In this document: positions 22,651-32,376 of the stretch, piece after piece | How positions within the stretch are numbered: position 1 is the first letter of the stretch | Layout: each line of letters begins with the position of its first letter | Source of the DNA: Sipunculus nudus | Taxonomy: Eukaryota; Annelida; Sipuncula; Golfingiida; Sipunculidae | Length of the DNA: 64,000 nucleotides | Assembly: GCA_026874595.1 (NCBI GenBank) | Contig: CM049318.1 | Coordinates: 46,294,456-46,358,455, forward strand | Direction: 5' to 3' | Program-made: the position numbers and the translations under genes | Notes under the pieces: generated by a model | The model's database searches: none | Told to the model about the DNA's origin: nothing | The model's input: the letters and a program-made list of their open reading frames with translations, nothing else

Positions 22651-23185
22651 GACAAAGCGTGTCACGCCAGACTGTCTCTGTTCTTGTCCCGGAAAAACAT
22701 GCGGTTCTTGATACCATAAGACAGACCTGTTCACTGAATACTATATTTTCATCGTATTCTTTTATAAATGTTTGCATTTTCCACCCAAAGAGTAAAAGTC
22801 TATATAGATGTCCTGTGAAGACAGTTAGGAAGATCGTTTAACAACACGGTGTGCAGCTGACATCGATAGTATGTACACCCTATAACAATGTGTCACTCAG
22901 TCTGCTTTATAGAAACATGACAAGTTCATTTTAGAGGTTTATTCAAATGGGCTGTTTTTATATTTTTATAATATAACGGATAACTTTCCAAATATAATTC
23001 AAAACATAAACACGTTTTTTCCTGATACGTGTGCGGGACTTTTTTATGGCAATTCCACGTCTCGGTACCACGGGCGGGTATGCCTATATGTAACAGGACG
23101 AAATACCCGGAAAAGCGGACCAGATAATAGTAGTATAAGACAAAATAACACATTATTTGTTTTTATTTTTTTCACCGGATTTTCC
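22651..23185. other. Interior of the inverted-repeat element, no gene seen
   Basis: No motif-bearing frame. It ends with TTCC at 23182-23185, the left target duplication of the Gypsy element. Confidence 0.45.
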
Positions 23186-24004
23186 TGTTACAGAGTACGC
23201 ACTCATACACCCAGGTCTCGGCGTACACTTGACGTCCAGCCGTTATCAATTAGCTCTGGTCCCTGTCGCCCCGGCCTGTTGCGTAAGCGGCCAGGCGATG
23301 CCACCAGCCCAGCGCCTGCGCACTGACACTGATGGCTCCCGACGGCAATGCTCAATATCCCATATGGATATATTTAGAGTGTTTTCTGTCGAAGTATATT
23401 TCTTTATTTGCAAGCAGGTCCTAATTTATATTTCTTAGAATAATATAGTATCAGGTAGGCCTCTTTGTTCTCTGTAAGTACATATATGGCATGATACCTT
23501 ACCTTATTTAAATGTCCAATCATTAATCATTTTCCAATTGATAAATTAAAATCCACAAAGTATAATCTAAGTTTATTCCTCGTTACTATTTAACCCTAGT
23601 TCGTGATTACGTCACAATTAGTATCACTGATTAAGTGTTTCTTGAGTAATCTGGGAAGGTAATATTTATTGTTGAAATTGTAATAGTCTTTGCTTAATAT
23701 GCATTTTAAGAGCCGACAGGAAACACACATTTACTCTGTAGTGGGCAGATAACGATACCAGCACCAGCCTAGTAGCCCTTGTTTCGTTCAGGTCCTCACT
23801 CGGGCCTCTGGATAGTATAAGTATTGAGGGAGGGCACCTGGTAGTCAGAGAGAGTCTCCAGTAGCCTGCTGTTTCAATATATTTTTAATGTATGTGCATG
23901 GTGCAAACCTGTACGACTTTGATATATATTGATTAAACATCGTCTTAACGTCTGCCTTGAGTTCGAGTTTGACGAGAGAACCTGCGAGTCGGCAACCCCT
24001 GACA
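23186..24004 (+). mobile_element. Gypsy 5' LTR
   Basis: 819 bases with TG...CA termini. It is the uninterrupted reference for the split 3' LTR (29614-30279 plus 39341-39506). Only one difference was noticed by eye in the segment compared near 23320/29748. Confidence 0.9.
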
Positions 24005-24049
24005 AATTGGTGTTCAGAAGAGGGATTTAGGAAGTTCGCCACTTCACGG

Positions 24050-24909
24050 ACCAATGCCACTGACGCGAAGCGAGTCAAGTCAAATGGCTCAGGTTGGTGG
24101 ACTCGTCACTCCAGCGCGGTTCCATGGAGAACCACAAGAAGATATTGACTCCTGGCTTAAGTCATTCGAGCGGATAGCTAAAGCCAACACCTGGGATGAG
24201 TCCCGGAAACTGGATGTACTGCCAGCATTTCTTCGAGGTCGTGCAGCCGATGCCTATGAGGACTTAACGGACACTATCAAGCAGAACTACAGTGAACTAT
24301 GCGCTGCCTTACGCAACAGGTTTATGCCGGAGGAGCTGCAAAGACTACACTATGCGGAATTGTTTCAGAGGAAACAGCTGCCAGGTGAGTCGGTGGACGA
24401 TTTCAGTCAAGCCATTCTGTCCCTCGCTCGTCGTGCACACGCAGGAATGCAAGGACGTGCAAGATAAACTTACACGCGAACATTTCCTGCAAGGACTGCG
24501 CCCGGAATTACGTAGGTACGTGATGTTAGCGGACCCAATGTCTTTCGAACAAGCATTCCGCGTGGCTAAAAGAGAAGAGTGTCACGAACAACTGGTAAGC
24601 GGACCCATCCCTTGCAACAGTGTACAGGGCGAGGCTGCAGCTGCGGGTAGTATCCACACGTTGTTTAACTCACTAACCGAAAAGTTAGACCAACTGGCCC
24701 GTAAAATCGACCAAAAACCACCAGAGAGATATAACCGCGCACCTCGGCCTGCTGCTGATAACTTCAGGCAAGCACCTGAGCGCCGCACATATGGGCGTAA
24801 TCTAAGGACTACAGATGGACAGCCCATCTGCAACTGGTGCAGACGCGTAGGGCACATCGAGCCGCGATGTGAAGAAAAACATGGCCGCAGTGACACTCCA
24901 AAAAACTAA
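24050..24909 (+). mobile_element. Gypsy gag region (fossil)
   Basis: The region follows the LTR and a short leader. It contains a capsid-like helical section (PAFLRGRAADAYEDL and MPEELQRLHYAELFQRKQLPGESVDDF are typical Ty3/Gypsy gag words) and a single zinc-knuckle-like segment CNWCRRVGHIEPRC near 24830-24870. It is broken and is treated as a fossil part of the element. Confidence 0.8.
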
Positions 24910-25085
24910 TTTACGCCTCTTCCACTGGAGGTGAAGGGGCCGCTACCGGAAATCCTCCAAATCGTGTTGCTTGTATTCGTGATGATCGCTACGGATTTAC
25001 CGAAAATAGTACGACAGATCACGTTAGAGAAGAGCCCAACGCCTGTTTTACAACCGCAGAGGACGTTACCTGTATACATTTCGGT

Positions 25086-28000
25086 GTGAACGATCAATCA
25101 ACAGCTGAATGTCAATCGCACTGTCAAGATGCCAGCGAAGAGCCAACCCCGGTAAGTCTGTCAAATTCAGTAATAAACTCAAACCGTCTTCCTGCCGCGC
25201 ATGTTGCTGTATGTTCACCGCCCGTAAGGTCGCATGGGGTCAGAGTCCCCGGAAAAGTGAATGGCGTGCCCGTTACTGTCCTTGTGGATACTGGTGCGGG
25301 AATAACTATAGTAAATCACACATTGCTTACCGAAATTGGTGTCGCCGAAATACTCCCCGCCGCGGGTGGGCCCATCGTGTCAGCTACCGGGGACCAAATA
25401 AACATTATAGGACAGGTGTCGATTGAACTAGAAATCGCTGGCCCTAAAGTCATACACACCGCCCAGGTAGCCAAAAACTTTCCATACGACTGCCTTGTAG
25501 GAACTGACTTACTAGATTCTGTTGGAATGTTAATCGACTTTTACGATCAGTGTGTTATCTGGCAAGGAGAAAAAGTCAGTATGTCAAACAAACCACCTGT
25601 ACGTGAATGGTCCGTGAATTTGCTGGAAATGATAGAGATCCCAGCACGTTCTGGAATAACCATCAGCTTAGAAGCCAAAGGCGCGCCGGATGGTGTATGT
25701 GGTGTAGTAGAACCCAGTGTTCATTTTATGGAGAAATATCGTGTTTACCCGGCTCGTGCATTGACAGTGACTAGAAACAATTCTGTGATTACCCATGTAT
25801 TGAACCCAAGTACGACCGCTGTCAGATTACACGCTGGCACCTGTATGGGTAAACTGGAAATCGCCGAGTGTGCAGCCGTACACACGGGGCCGACTCCGAC
25901 TCAAAGTGAAACTACGGGGGGCCTTCCAGATGTTAGTCAGAACGGCTTGGCCGCCGATCAGGTAGGACAGCTACAAGATCTTCTTGTTCGATATTCGGAT
26001 GTATTTGCTAGCGATGATTGCGACCTTGGCCGAACTGAACTAGTAGAACATCACATAAACACTGGTGATCATGCACCGATTAAACAGAGACCATACCGTG
26101 TTCCCGTGTCTCAGAGAGAGGTGATACAAGAGCATGTACAGAATATGCTTGACCGTGACATCATAAGGCCATCAAAGAGCCCCTGGGGCGCCCCGATCTT
26201 ACTGATAAAGAAGAAAGACAACTCCGAGCGTTTCTGTGTGGATTACCGTCAGTTGAACTCCGTTACAAAGAAAGATGTGTACCCGCTTCCGCGCACTGAC
26301 GATATGCTTGATGCGTTCAAAGGATCGCAATATTTCTCCACCATGGACTTAGCATCTGGTTATTGGCAGATACCTGTCACCGAAGAAGACAAAGAGAAAA
26401 CCGCATTTACTACCTTTTGTGGACTGTTCGAATTCAATACCATGCCGTTCGGATTATGTAACTCTCCTTCCACATTCCAACGTTTAATGGACGTCTTACT
26501 CTGTGGCATGCAATGGCAGAAATGCCTCGTATACCTAGATGATATAATTGTTTTCTCATCTACGTTTGATGAGCACCTAGAAAGACTAGGAGAGATTTTT
26601 GAACGCTTTAGAGAAGCTGGACTTAAGCTGAAAGGTAAGAAATGTACCTTTTGTAGCCCAAAGGTATCATTTCTCGGCCATGTTGTCTCTCGGGATGGAG
26701 TAGAACCAGATCCCGAAAAGGTAAATGCCGTCCGTGAATTTCCGGCTCCTAAAGATGTGTCAGGATTCCGTAGTTTCCTAGGATTGGCTTCGTAATACCG
26801 AAAGTTTGTGAAGGATTTTGCTAGCATTGCGAGTCCGCTACATCGGTTGATGAAGAAGAATGTTGAATTTTGCTGGGACGATAAATGCGCCAATGCATTT
26901 GAAAGTCTAAAGAAAGCGTTGACATGTGAGCCGATATTACAACACCCAGACTTTTCTCGCCCTTTTGTGCTCTATACAGACGCCTGTGATACTGGATTAG
27001 GGATTGTGTTAGCTCAACAGACTGAGGGACATAGTGAAACTACTGTCGCTTATGGTAGTCGCCAGCTACGAAAGCACGAGCGGAATTATGCTGTGATCGA
27101 AAAGGAAGCACTGGCAATAGTCTGGGGAGTGCAACACTTCCGCCACTACCTGTACGGGCGTAAGTTCACCGTTATCACTGACCACAATCCCCTTAAGTGG
27201 CTGATGAACATCAAAGACCCGGACAGCCGGCTGGCACGCTGGTCATTGAAAGTTCAAGAGTATGACTTTGAAGTAAAACACCGACCCGGAACCCAGCACG
27301 GAAATGCTGACGGCCTGTCGCGAACACCGTTCAACACCGACGCGATGCCGGAAACCGCAGTGGCGCCCATCGAACAGCTCGCTGACCTGAGTGACCATAT
27401 GGAACAGAAGGCCGTCGACCATCAATCACGTGACCCCAGTCTGAGGCCACTGATCCAATATTTACAGGATGGTACGCTCCCCACTAACTCGGCGGATGCC
27501 CGCCGAATAGCAGCCGAATCGGGGGAATACATATTAGAGGATGGAGTGCTGTACCACCTGTGGTGTCCCGGCCCCCGCCGACGACAGCTAACTCGCCGAC
27601 AGTTAGTGGTACCGCGTGCTCTCGTAGACGAGATAATGTACTGTTGCCATGACGACCCAACGGCCGGCCATTTAGCCTTCCACAAAACGTATACCAAGAT
27701 ACAAGAGCGATTCTACTGGAAAGGCATGTACGCCGACGTAGAGTTCTGGTGTAAGTCGTGCGTGGACTGTGCAACAAGAAAGACACCGAGCAATAGGAAA
27801 CTGGCCCCATTGTTACCTATACCTGTGGCTGGCCCATGGGACCGTGTGGCGGTCGATGTTCTAGGACCCCTTCCGCCTACTGATTCCGGCAACCGGTATA
27901 TTATCGTCTTCAGTGACTATTTTACAAGATACCCTGAGGCACGTGCAGTTCGAGCAGCTGATGCCGTTACCACTGCGCGGGCATTCGTTGAAGAAATTGT

Positions 28001-29018
28001 TTGCCGACACGGCGCACCGCGAACACTGCTCTCCGATCGCGGGCGGAACTTCCTGTCGAAAGTGCTATCCGAAATATGTACAATTATGAACACAAAAAAG
28101 ATTAACACGAGTGCCTATAGGCCGCAGACTGATGGGCTCGTGGAACGATTCAACGCCACGTTGGTGCAACAAATGTCAATGTATGTGAGCAGCCATCAAC
28201 GAGACTGGGGCCAGTTCATCCCGTTTGCGCTCGCCGCGTACCGGTCTAGCTTACATGACACCACGCTGGAAAAACCGTTCTTCTTATGTCACGGACGTGA
28301 CATGGTGCTACCGGTCGAAGCTACGTTGCAGACCCCGGCGGTCACATACACCTCCACAGACGAGTATCGGACTGAAATGATCACGCGGCTGCAGGAAGCA
28401 TTTCATTTAGTCAAAGAGAACACTGAACTAGCACAACAGAAACTTAAACTACGATTCGATGAGTGTGCACAAGATACAGATTACCAAGTTGGGCATCGCG
28501 TTTGGCTATATACTCCTGTAAAACGTCCTGGGCTGTCGCCAAAACTCTCGCGTCCCTGGCATGGGCCCTACCGGATAACGGAGAAAACATCTCCCGTGAA
28601 CTACCATGTTGAAACATGTGATAACCGACGGAAGCAACAAATAGTGCATGTTAATAGGATAAAGCCTTACGTCGATCCGGATAATGCGCCGATCCGAACC
28701 CCGATCGATGACTTTGAAGACGGCACGGGAGTTGAAACGATCGTAAATAGTAATGATGATGAAACCTCAGACACAGAAGCAGTCACCTTGACCCCAGATG
28801 ACTCGCTCGCGACCGACCACAAAAAGCCCGAGCGCATCTTAGATAAGATGTGGACCCGGAACGCCGCGGGACGACTGGAACCGAAGTACCTCGTGCAGTG
28901 GCAAGGCCTCGGGCCGGAACACAACTCCTGGGAGTACACAGACCTAGTGATTGGAGATAAGGACCTAATTCAGGACTTTGAAATGAAATATGGGAAGAAA
29001 AAGGACTCTTGTGTTTAA
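25086..29018 (+). mobile_element. Gypsy pol region (fossil)
   Basis: Domains in order with rough positions: retropepsin-like protease with LVDTGAG (25280-25500), reverse transcriptase with the YLDDIIVF box (26090-26780, box near 26530), RNase H with LYTDACDTGLG (26940-27330), and integrase with an HHCC zinc segment (27650-27780) and a DDE core (27830-28200). A C-terminal chromodomain with KYLVQWQGLGPEHNSWE (28860-28990) follows. Chromodomains in this position are known to steer some Ty3/Gypsy integrases to marked chromatin. The region is broken and is treated as a fossil. Confidence 0.9.
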
Positions 29019-29613
29019 TTATATGTGCATATTAATTGCCAGTCTCATTGAGGAATTAAGGAATCTTAGCAATGTAAGGATACTATATAAGTGCTTATAT
29101 ATTTTAGGTTTCATGTGTTGAAGTGCAAATTCAGGAATTATTATTAAGTTAACAAGTGGAGAGGAACACAGTGGAGGTTCGTTTTATTGCATTATAGGTG
29201 CTTGCAAGAGGTCTATAATGAGAAGTATAATTTAGATGGTCATCAAATAGAAAGCATAAGGATATATTTACATGTTGATATGAAGGAGATAGGTTTATCA
29301 ATGTGCGCCTCTCATATTAATTTATTCGGCCGGTGTTCGTGCAAACGGAACCCACCGCTTGGTGGTCGGGTCATACTTAAGGAGTACATAGGTTAGCTAA
29401 CTAGCAGGTGGATAAAGTACATTCAAATTCTATTAAGGAAATATACTGACCGAGTGATGACAGGCTAATCTGTTTCATAGGTGCTCTTGGTAAATCAGTT
29501 AGTATATCTAAGCTTCTGTTTATTTATCTAGTATTTTAAACTTTTATTTATTTGATCTAATTTTTTTTAATTAATCAGTGTGCCGAGGACGCTCACACTT
29601 AGGGGGGTAGGTA
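29019..29613. other. Gypsy 3' non-coding region with polypurine tract
   Basis: About 600 bases between the pol end and the 3' LTR. The AGGGGGGTAG tract at 29601-29610 immediately precedes the LTR and fits a plus-strand primer. The 69-residue frame at 29187-29396 has no motif. Confidence 0.65.
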
Positions 29614-30279
29614 TGTTACAGAGTACGCACTCATACACCCAGGTCTCGGCGTACACTTGACGTCCAGCCGTTATCAATTAGCTCTGGTCCCTGTCGCCCC
29701 GGCCTGTTGCGTAAGCGGCCAGGCGATGCCACCAGCCCAGCGCCTGCGCGCTGACACTGATGGCTCCCGACGGCAATGCTCAATATCCCATATGGATATA
29801 TTTAGAGTGTTTTCTGTCGAAGTATATTTCTTTATTTGCAAGCAGGTCCTAATTTATATTTCTTAGAATAATATAGTATCAGGTAGGCCTCTTTGTTCTC
29901 TGTAAGTACATATATGGCATGATACCTTACCTTATTTAAATGTCCAATCATTAATCATTTTCCAATTGATAAATTAAAATCCACAAAGTATAATCTAAGT
30001 TTATTCCTCGTTACTATTTAACCCTAGTTCGTGATTACGTCACAATTAGTATCACTGATTAAGTGTTTCTTGAGTAATCTGGGAAGGTAATATTTATTGT
30101 TGAAATTGTAATAGTCTTTGCTTAATATGCATTTTAAGAGCCGACAGGAAACACACATTTACTCTGTAGTGGGCAGATAACGATACCAGCACCAGCCTAG
30201 TAGCCCTTGTTTCGTTCAGGTCCTCACTCGGGCCTCTGGATAGTATAAGTATTGAGGGAGGGCACCTGGTAGTCAGAGA
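29614..30279 (+). mobile_element. Gypsy 3' LTR, first part
   Basis: Matches the 5' LTR from its first base up to the point where the LINE entered. The last 13 bases (30267-30279, TGGTAGTCAGAGA) are the left copy of the LINE target duplication. The LTR resumes at 39341. Confidence 0.95.
30267..30279. repeat. LINE target-site duplication, left copy
   Basis: TGGTAGTCAGAGA, identical to 39341-39353. The uninterrupted 5' LTR has this word once, so the duplication is directly demonstrated. Confidence 0.95.
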
Positions 30280-30732
30280 CAGAGACAGACACGCTCACTG
30301 ACCACCGTACCGTGCGGACGTGCCAGTGAGTCTCTCCAGCCACCAACCTCCAGCATCCTTTGTGTCATCAGACATAATTAACAAGTTCACCGAACCGACA
30401 CCAATTAGCACCGAGTTAGCTCAGTCAGTGAAACTTACACGTAGTGTTAAGTCTGACTGGGCCGGCCGGTGCCACCCAAACAGTCCTTTTTAGGACTAAT
30501 AGCACCCATCAACAACAACATATAAGATTTCAACCACAGATTCAGCGGAAACAAGACCACAAGATAAAAGACACAAGATACAAGATACACATACACAAGT
30601 ATAAACAAGTAAGTAAACATACATTCGTGCATGACTTCTGGAGCCGAAAAACAAGTAAGTAATAACTAACAGCTACTAATTAACATAAACAACACAACAC
30701 ACACAACTGAATACCAAGACTAGCGTAGGCCA
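30280..30732 (+). other. LINE 5' leader / probable internal promoter region
   Basis: It starts CAGAGACAGACACGCTCACT directly after the target duplication. It contains the AGTCCT-TTTT-AGGACT hairpin at 30482-30497, which recurs twice near the 3' end. LINEs of this group usually carry an internal promoter here; no promoter motif can be proven from the sequence. Confidence 0.6.
30482..30497 (+). other. Histone-like stem-loop, 5' copy
   Basis: AGTCCT-TTTT-AGGACT is a 6-bp stem with a 4-base U-rich loop, flanked CCCAAAC and AATAGCACCC. Size and loop resemble the metazoan histone mRNA 3' stem-loop, but the first stem pair is A-U and not G-C and the order of loop bases differs. Function is unproven. 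Confidence 0.5.
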
Positions 30733-32376
30733 ATGTCCTATAGTAACATGGCCGCACGCACTGAAGTCAAGCCAATTAAAATGGTTGACTTCATGGACAC
30801 ATGTAAAGAAAAAATAAACAAAGGTAAAGTAGCAAAACAAGCCAAACAAAAGGTAAACAAGGACTCAAAACCAAAACCAAAACAAGAAACAAAACAGAAA
30901 AAAAGTAACCAAGACACAACCCTGGCCAACACAGCAGAACAAACAGAAAACCAAGACACCATACAGATACTCAAAAACATCATTGCGGAACAAAAACAGG
31001 AAATAAAAGAACTACACGCAAAACTAGACAAACTCACATCCATACTGGAAACGAGACTGACCGGAAATGACAACAAAACGCAAACTCAAACAACCCCAGA
31101 CCCAAACGAACACGGAAGCGAACCACAAACACAAACAACCCCCGACTCGCCTGCGCTTAAATGCTGCGAAGCGGCATTAAACGAGATAGCAAACCTCAAC
31201 ACACCACAATCAGTGATACAGCCTGACAGAAAGAAAATCAAACCCACCAAACCCTCAACCAAAACCAAAACAAAACTAGCAGACCCAACCCCCACACCGA
31301 TCCAAATTCAAATGAACAAAAAACAGGATAAAACCACAACAGACTCGCCAAAACGGAAATGCATCTCGCCAACCAACAACCAAAACGAAACCCCAGAACA
31401 ACAAACCACCAGCAAAAAACCAAAACAATCAACCCCAACAACAAACAAACAAAATAACAAATCACCAAACAAAACCCCAGAACAAACATCTGCCAACACA
31501 ACAACCCCACCAACAAACAACGAAGAAACAGACATGGAAACGCAAACAACAATTGCCACAAACAACCACGCTACAAACAAACCACATAAACAAAACACCA
31601 CAAAAGGCGTAATCAAAGGCGTCCCCACAGAAATAACAAATAAACACATCCTGGACACACTGAAAAACACAGGCGTCACAGCGGCACACAGACTGGGCAA
31701 CAGCACAGTTGTCAAACTCACATACACTACACACGAAATGTACTCTAAAGCCACCACCGCACCAATCAAGTTCGAGAACAAAACATACAAATTGACAAAA
31801 TACGAGGAACTCAATGAAATAGCACAATGCTTTAATTGCCAGCGGTTAGGCCACACCTCCAAATTCTGCAAACAACCCACACGATGCCTCCGATGCGGCA
31901 ACCAAGGCCACACCATAAAAGAGTGCGACAAACAAAAACAAGACGCAAAATGCGCAAACTGTCAGGGCCCTCACATTGCAAGCTTTAAATCTTGCCCAAT
32001 TTACAAAAGAGCCTCAGCAGAATACAGAAAAAACGATAAACTAAACAAAGAAAAAACAACTAAACAACCACTCCTCCCAGCCCCCCTGCCCGCCCGCCCC
32101 GCATGGAACTTAAAAAGCAACTGCACCCAACCCACACAGAACACAAACCTCAAACAAACCGAAAACCAAGCAACGAAAAACCTAACATACATGGCCACAA
32201 TAATGACTGAACTCCTCCCAGAAAAAACCCTCTCGGAGATATGTAACATACTAGCAGTAGGACATAAACATGCCTACTACTTCACAGTGCATCCACGCAC
32301 TGTTGAAGAAAACGTTAGGAAAATAAAACAGACAAATAACCTCTACAGGCAGGAATTCCCGGCCTTATCACGCTAA
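30733..32376 (+). CDS. LINE ORF1 protein, zinc-knuckle nucleic-acid-binding
   Basis: 547 residues with a very high share of Lys, Asn, Thr, Gln and Pro. A likely coiled coil lies at about residues 75-108 (QILKNIIAEQKQEIKELHAK). A conserved domain at about 295-365 (GVIKGVPTEITNKHILDTL) precedes three CCHC-type knuckles from residue 366: CFNCQRLGHTSKFC, CLRCGNQGHTIKEC, CANCQGPHIASFKSC. This arrangement is typical of ORF1 proteins of Jockey and related LINEs, which bind LINE RNA in the ribonucleoprotein. No break is visible. An upstream alternative start is unlikely, because the frame's first ATG is followed by a second at MAARTEV, also plausible. Confidence 0.9.
   Translation: MSYSNMAARTEVKPIKMVDFMDTCKEKINKGKVAKQAKQKVNKDSKPKPKQETKQKKSNQDTTLANTAEQTENQDTIQILKNIIAEQKQEIKELHAKLDKLTSILETRLTGNDNKTQTQTTPDPNEHGSEPQTQTTPDSPALKCCEAALNEIANLNTPQSVIQPDRKKIKPTKPSTKTKTKLADPTPTPIQIQMNKKQDKTTTDSPKRKCISPTNNQNETPEQQTTSKKPKQSTPTTNKQNNKSPNKTPEQTSANTTTPPTNNEETDMETQTTIATNNHATNKPHKQNTTKGVIKGVPTEITNKHILDTLKNTGVTAAHRLGNSTVVKLTYTTHEMYSKATTAPIKFENKTYKLTKYEELNEIAQCFNCQRLGHTSKFCKQPTRCLRCGNQGHTIKECDKQKQDAKCANCQGPHIASFKSCPIYKRASAEYRKNDKLNKEKTTKQPLLPAPLPARPAWNLKSNCTQPTQNTNLKQTENQATKNLTYMATIMTELLPEKTLSEICNILAVGHKHAYYFTVHPRTVEENVRKIKQTNNLYRQEFPALSR

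Noticed and set aside
24582-24896. Minus-strand frames over the Gypsy element
   Set aside because: They are shadows of the gag and pol regions and carry no independent motif.
31086-31931. Long minus-strand frames opposite LINE ORF1
   Set aside because: The A/C bias of the sense strand removes stops from the antisense; the products are Val/Cys/Phe-rich and motif-free.
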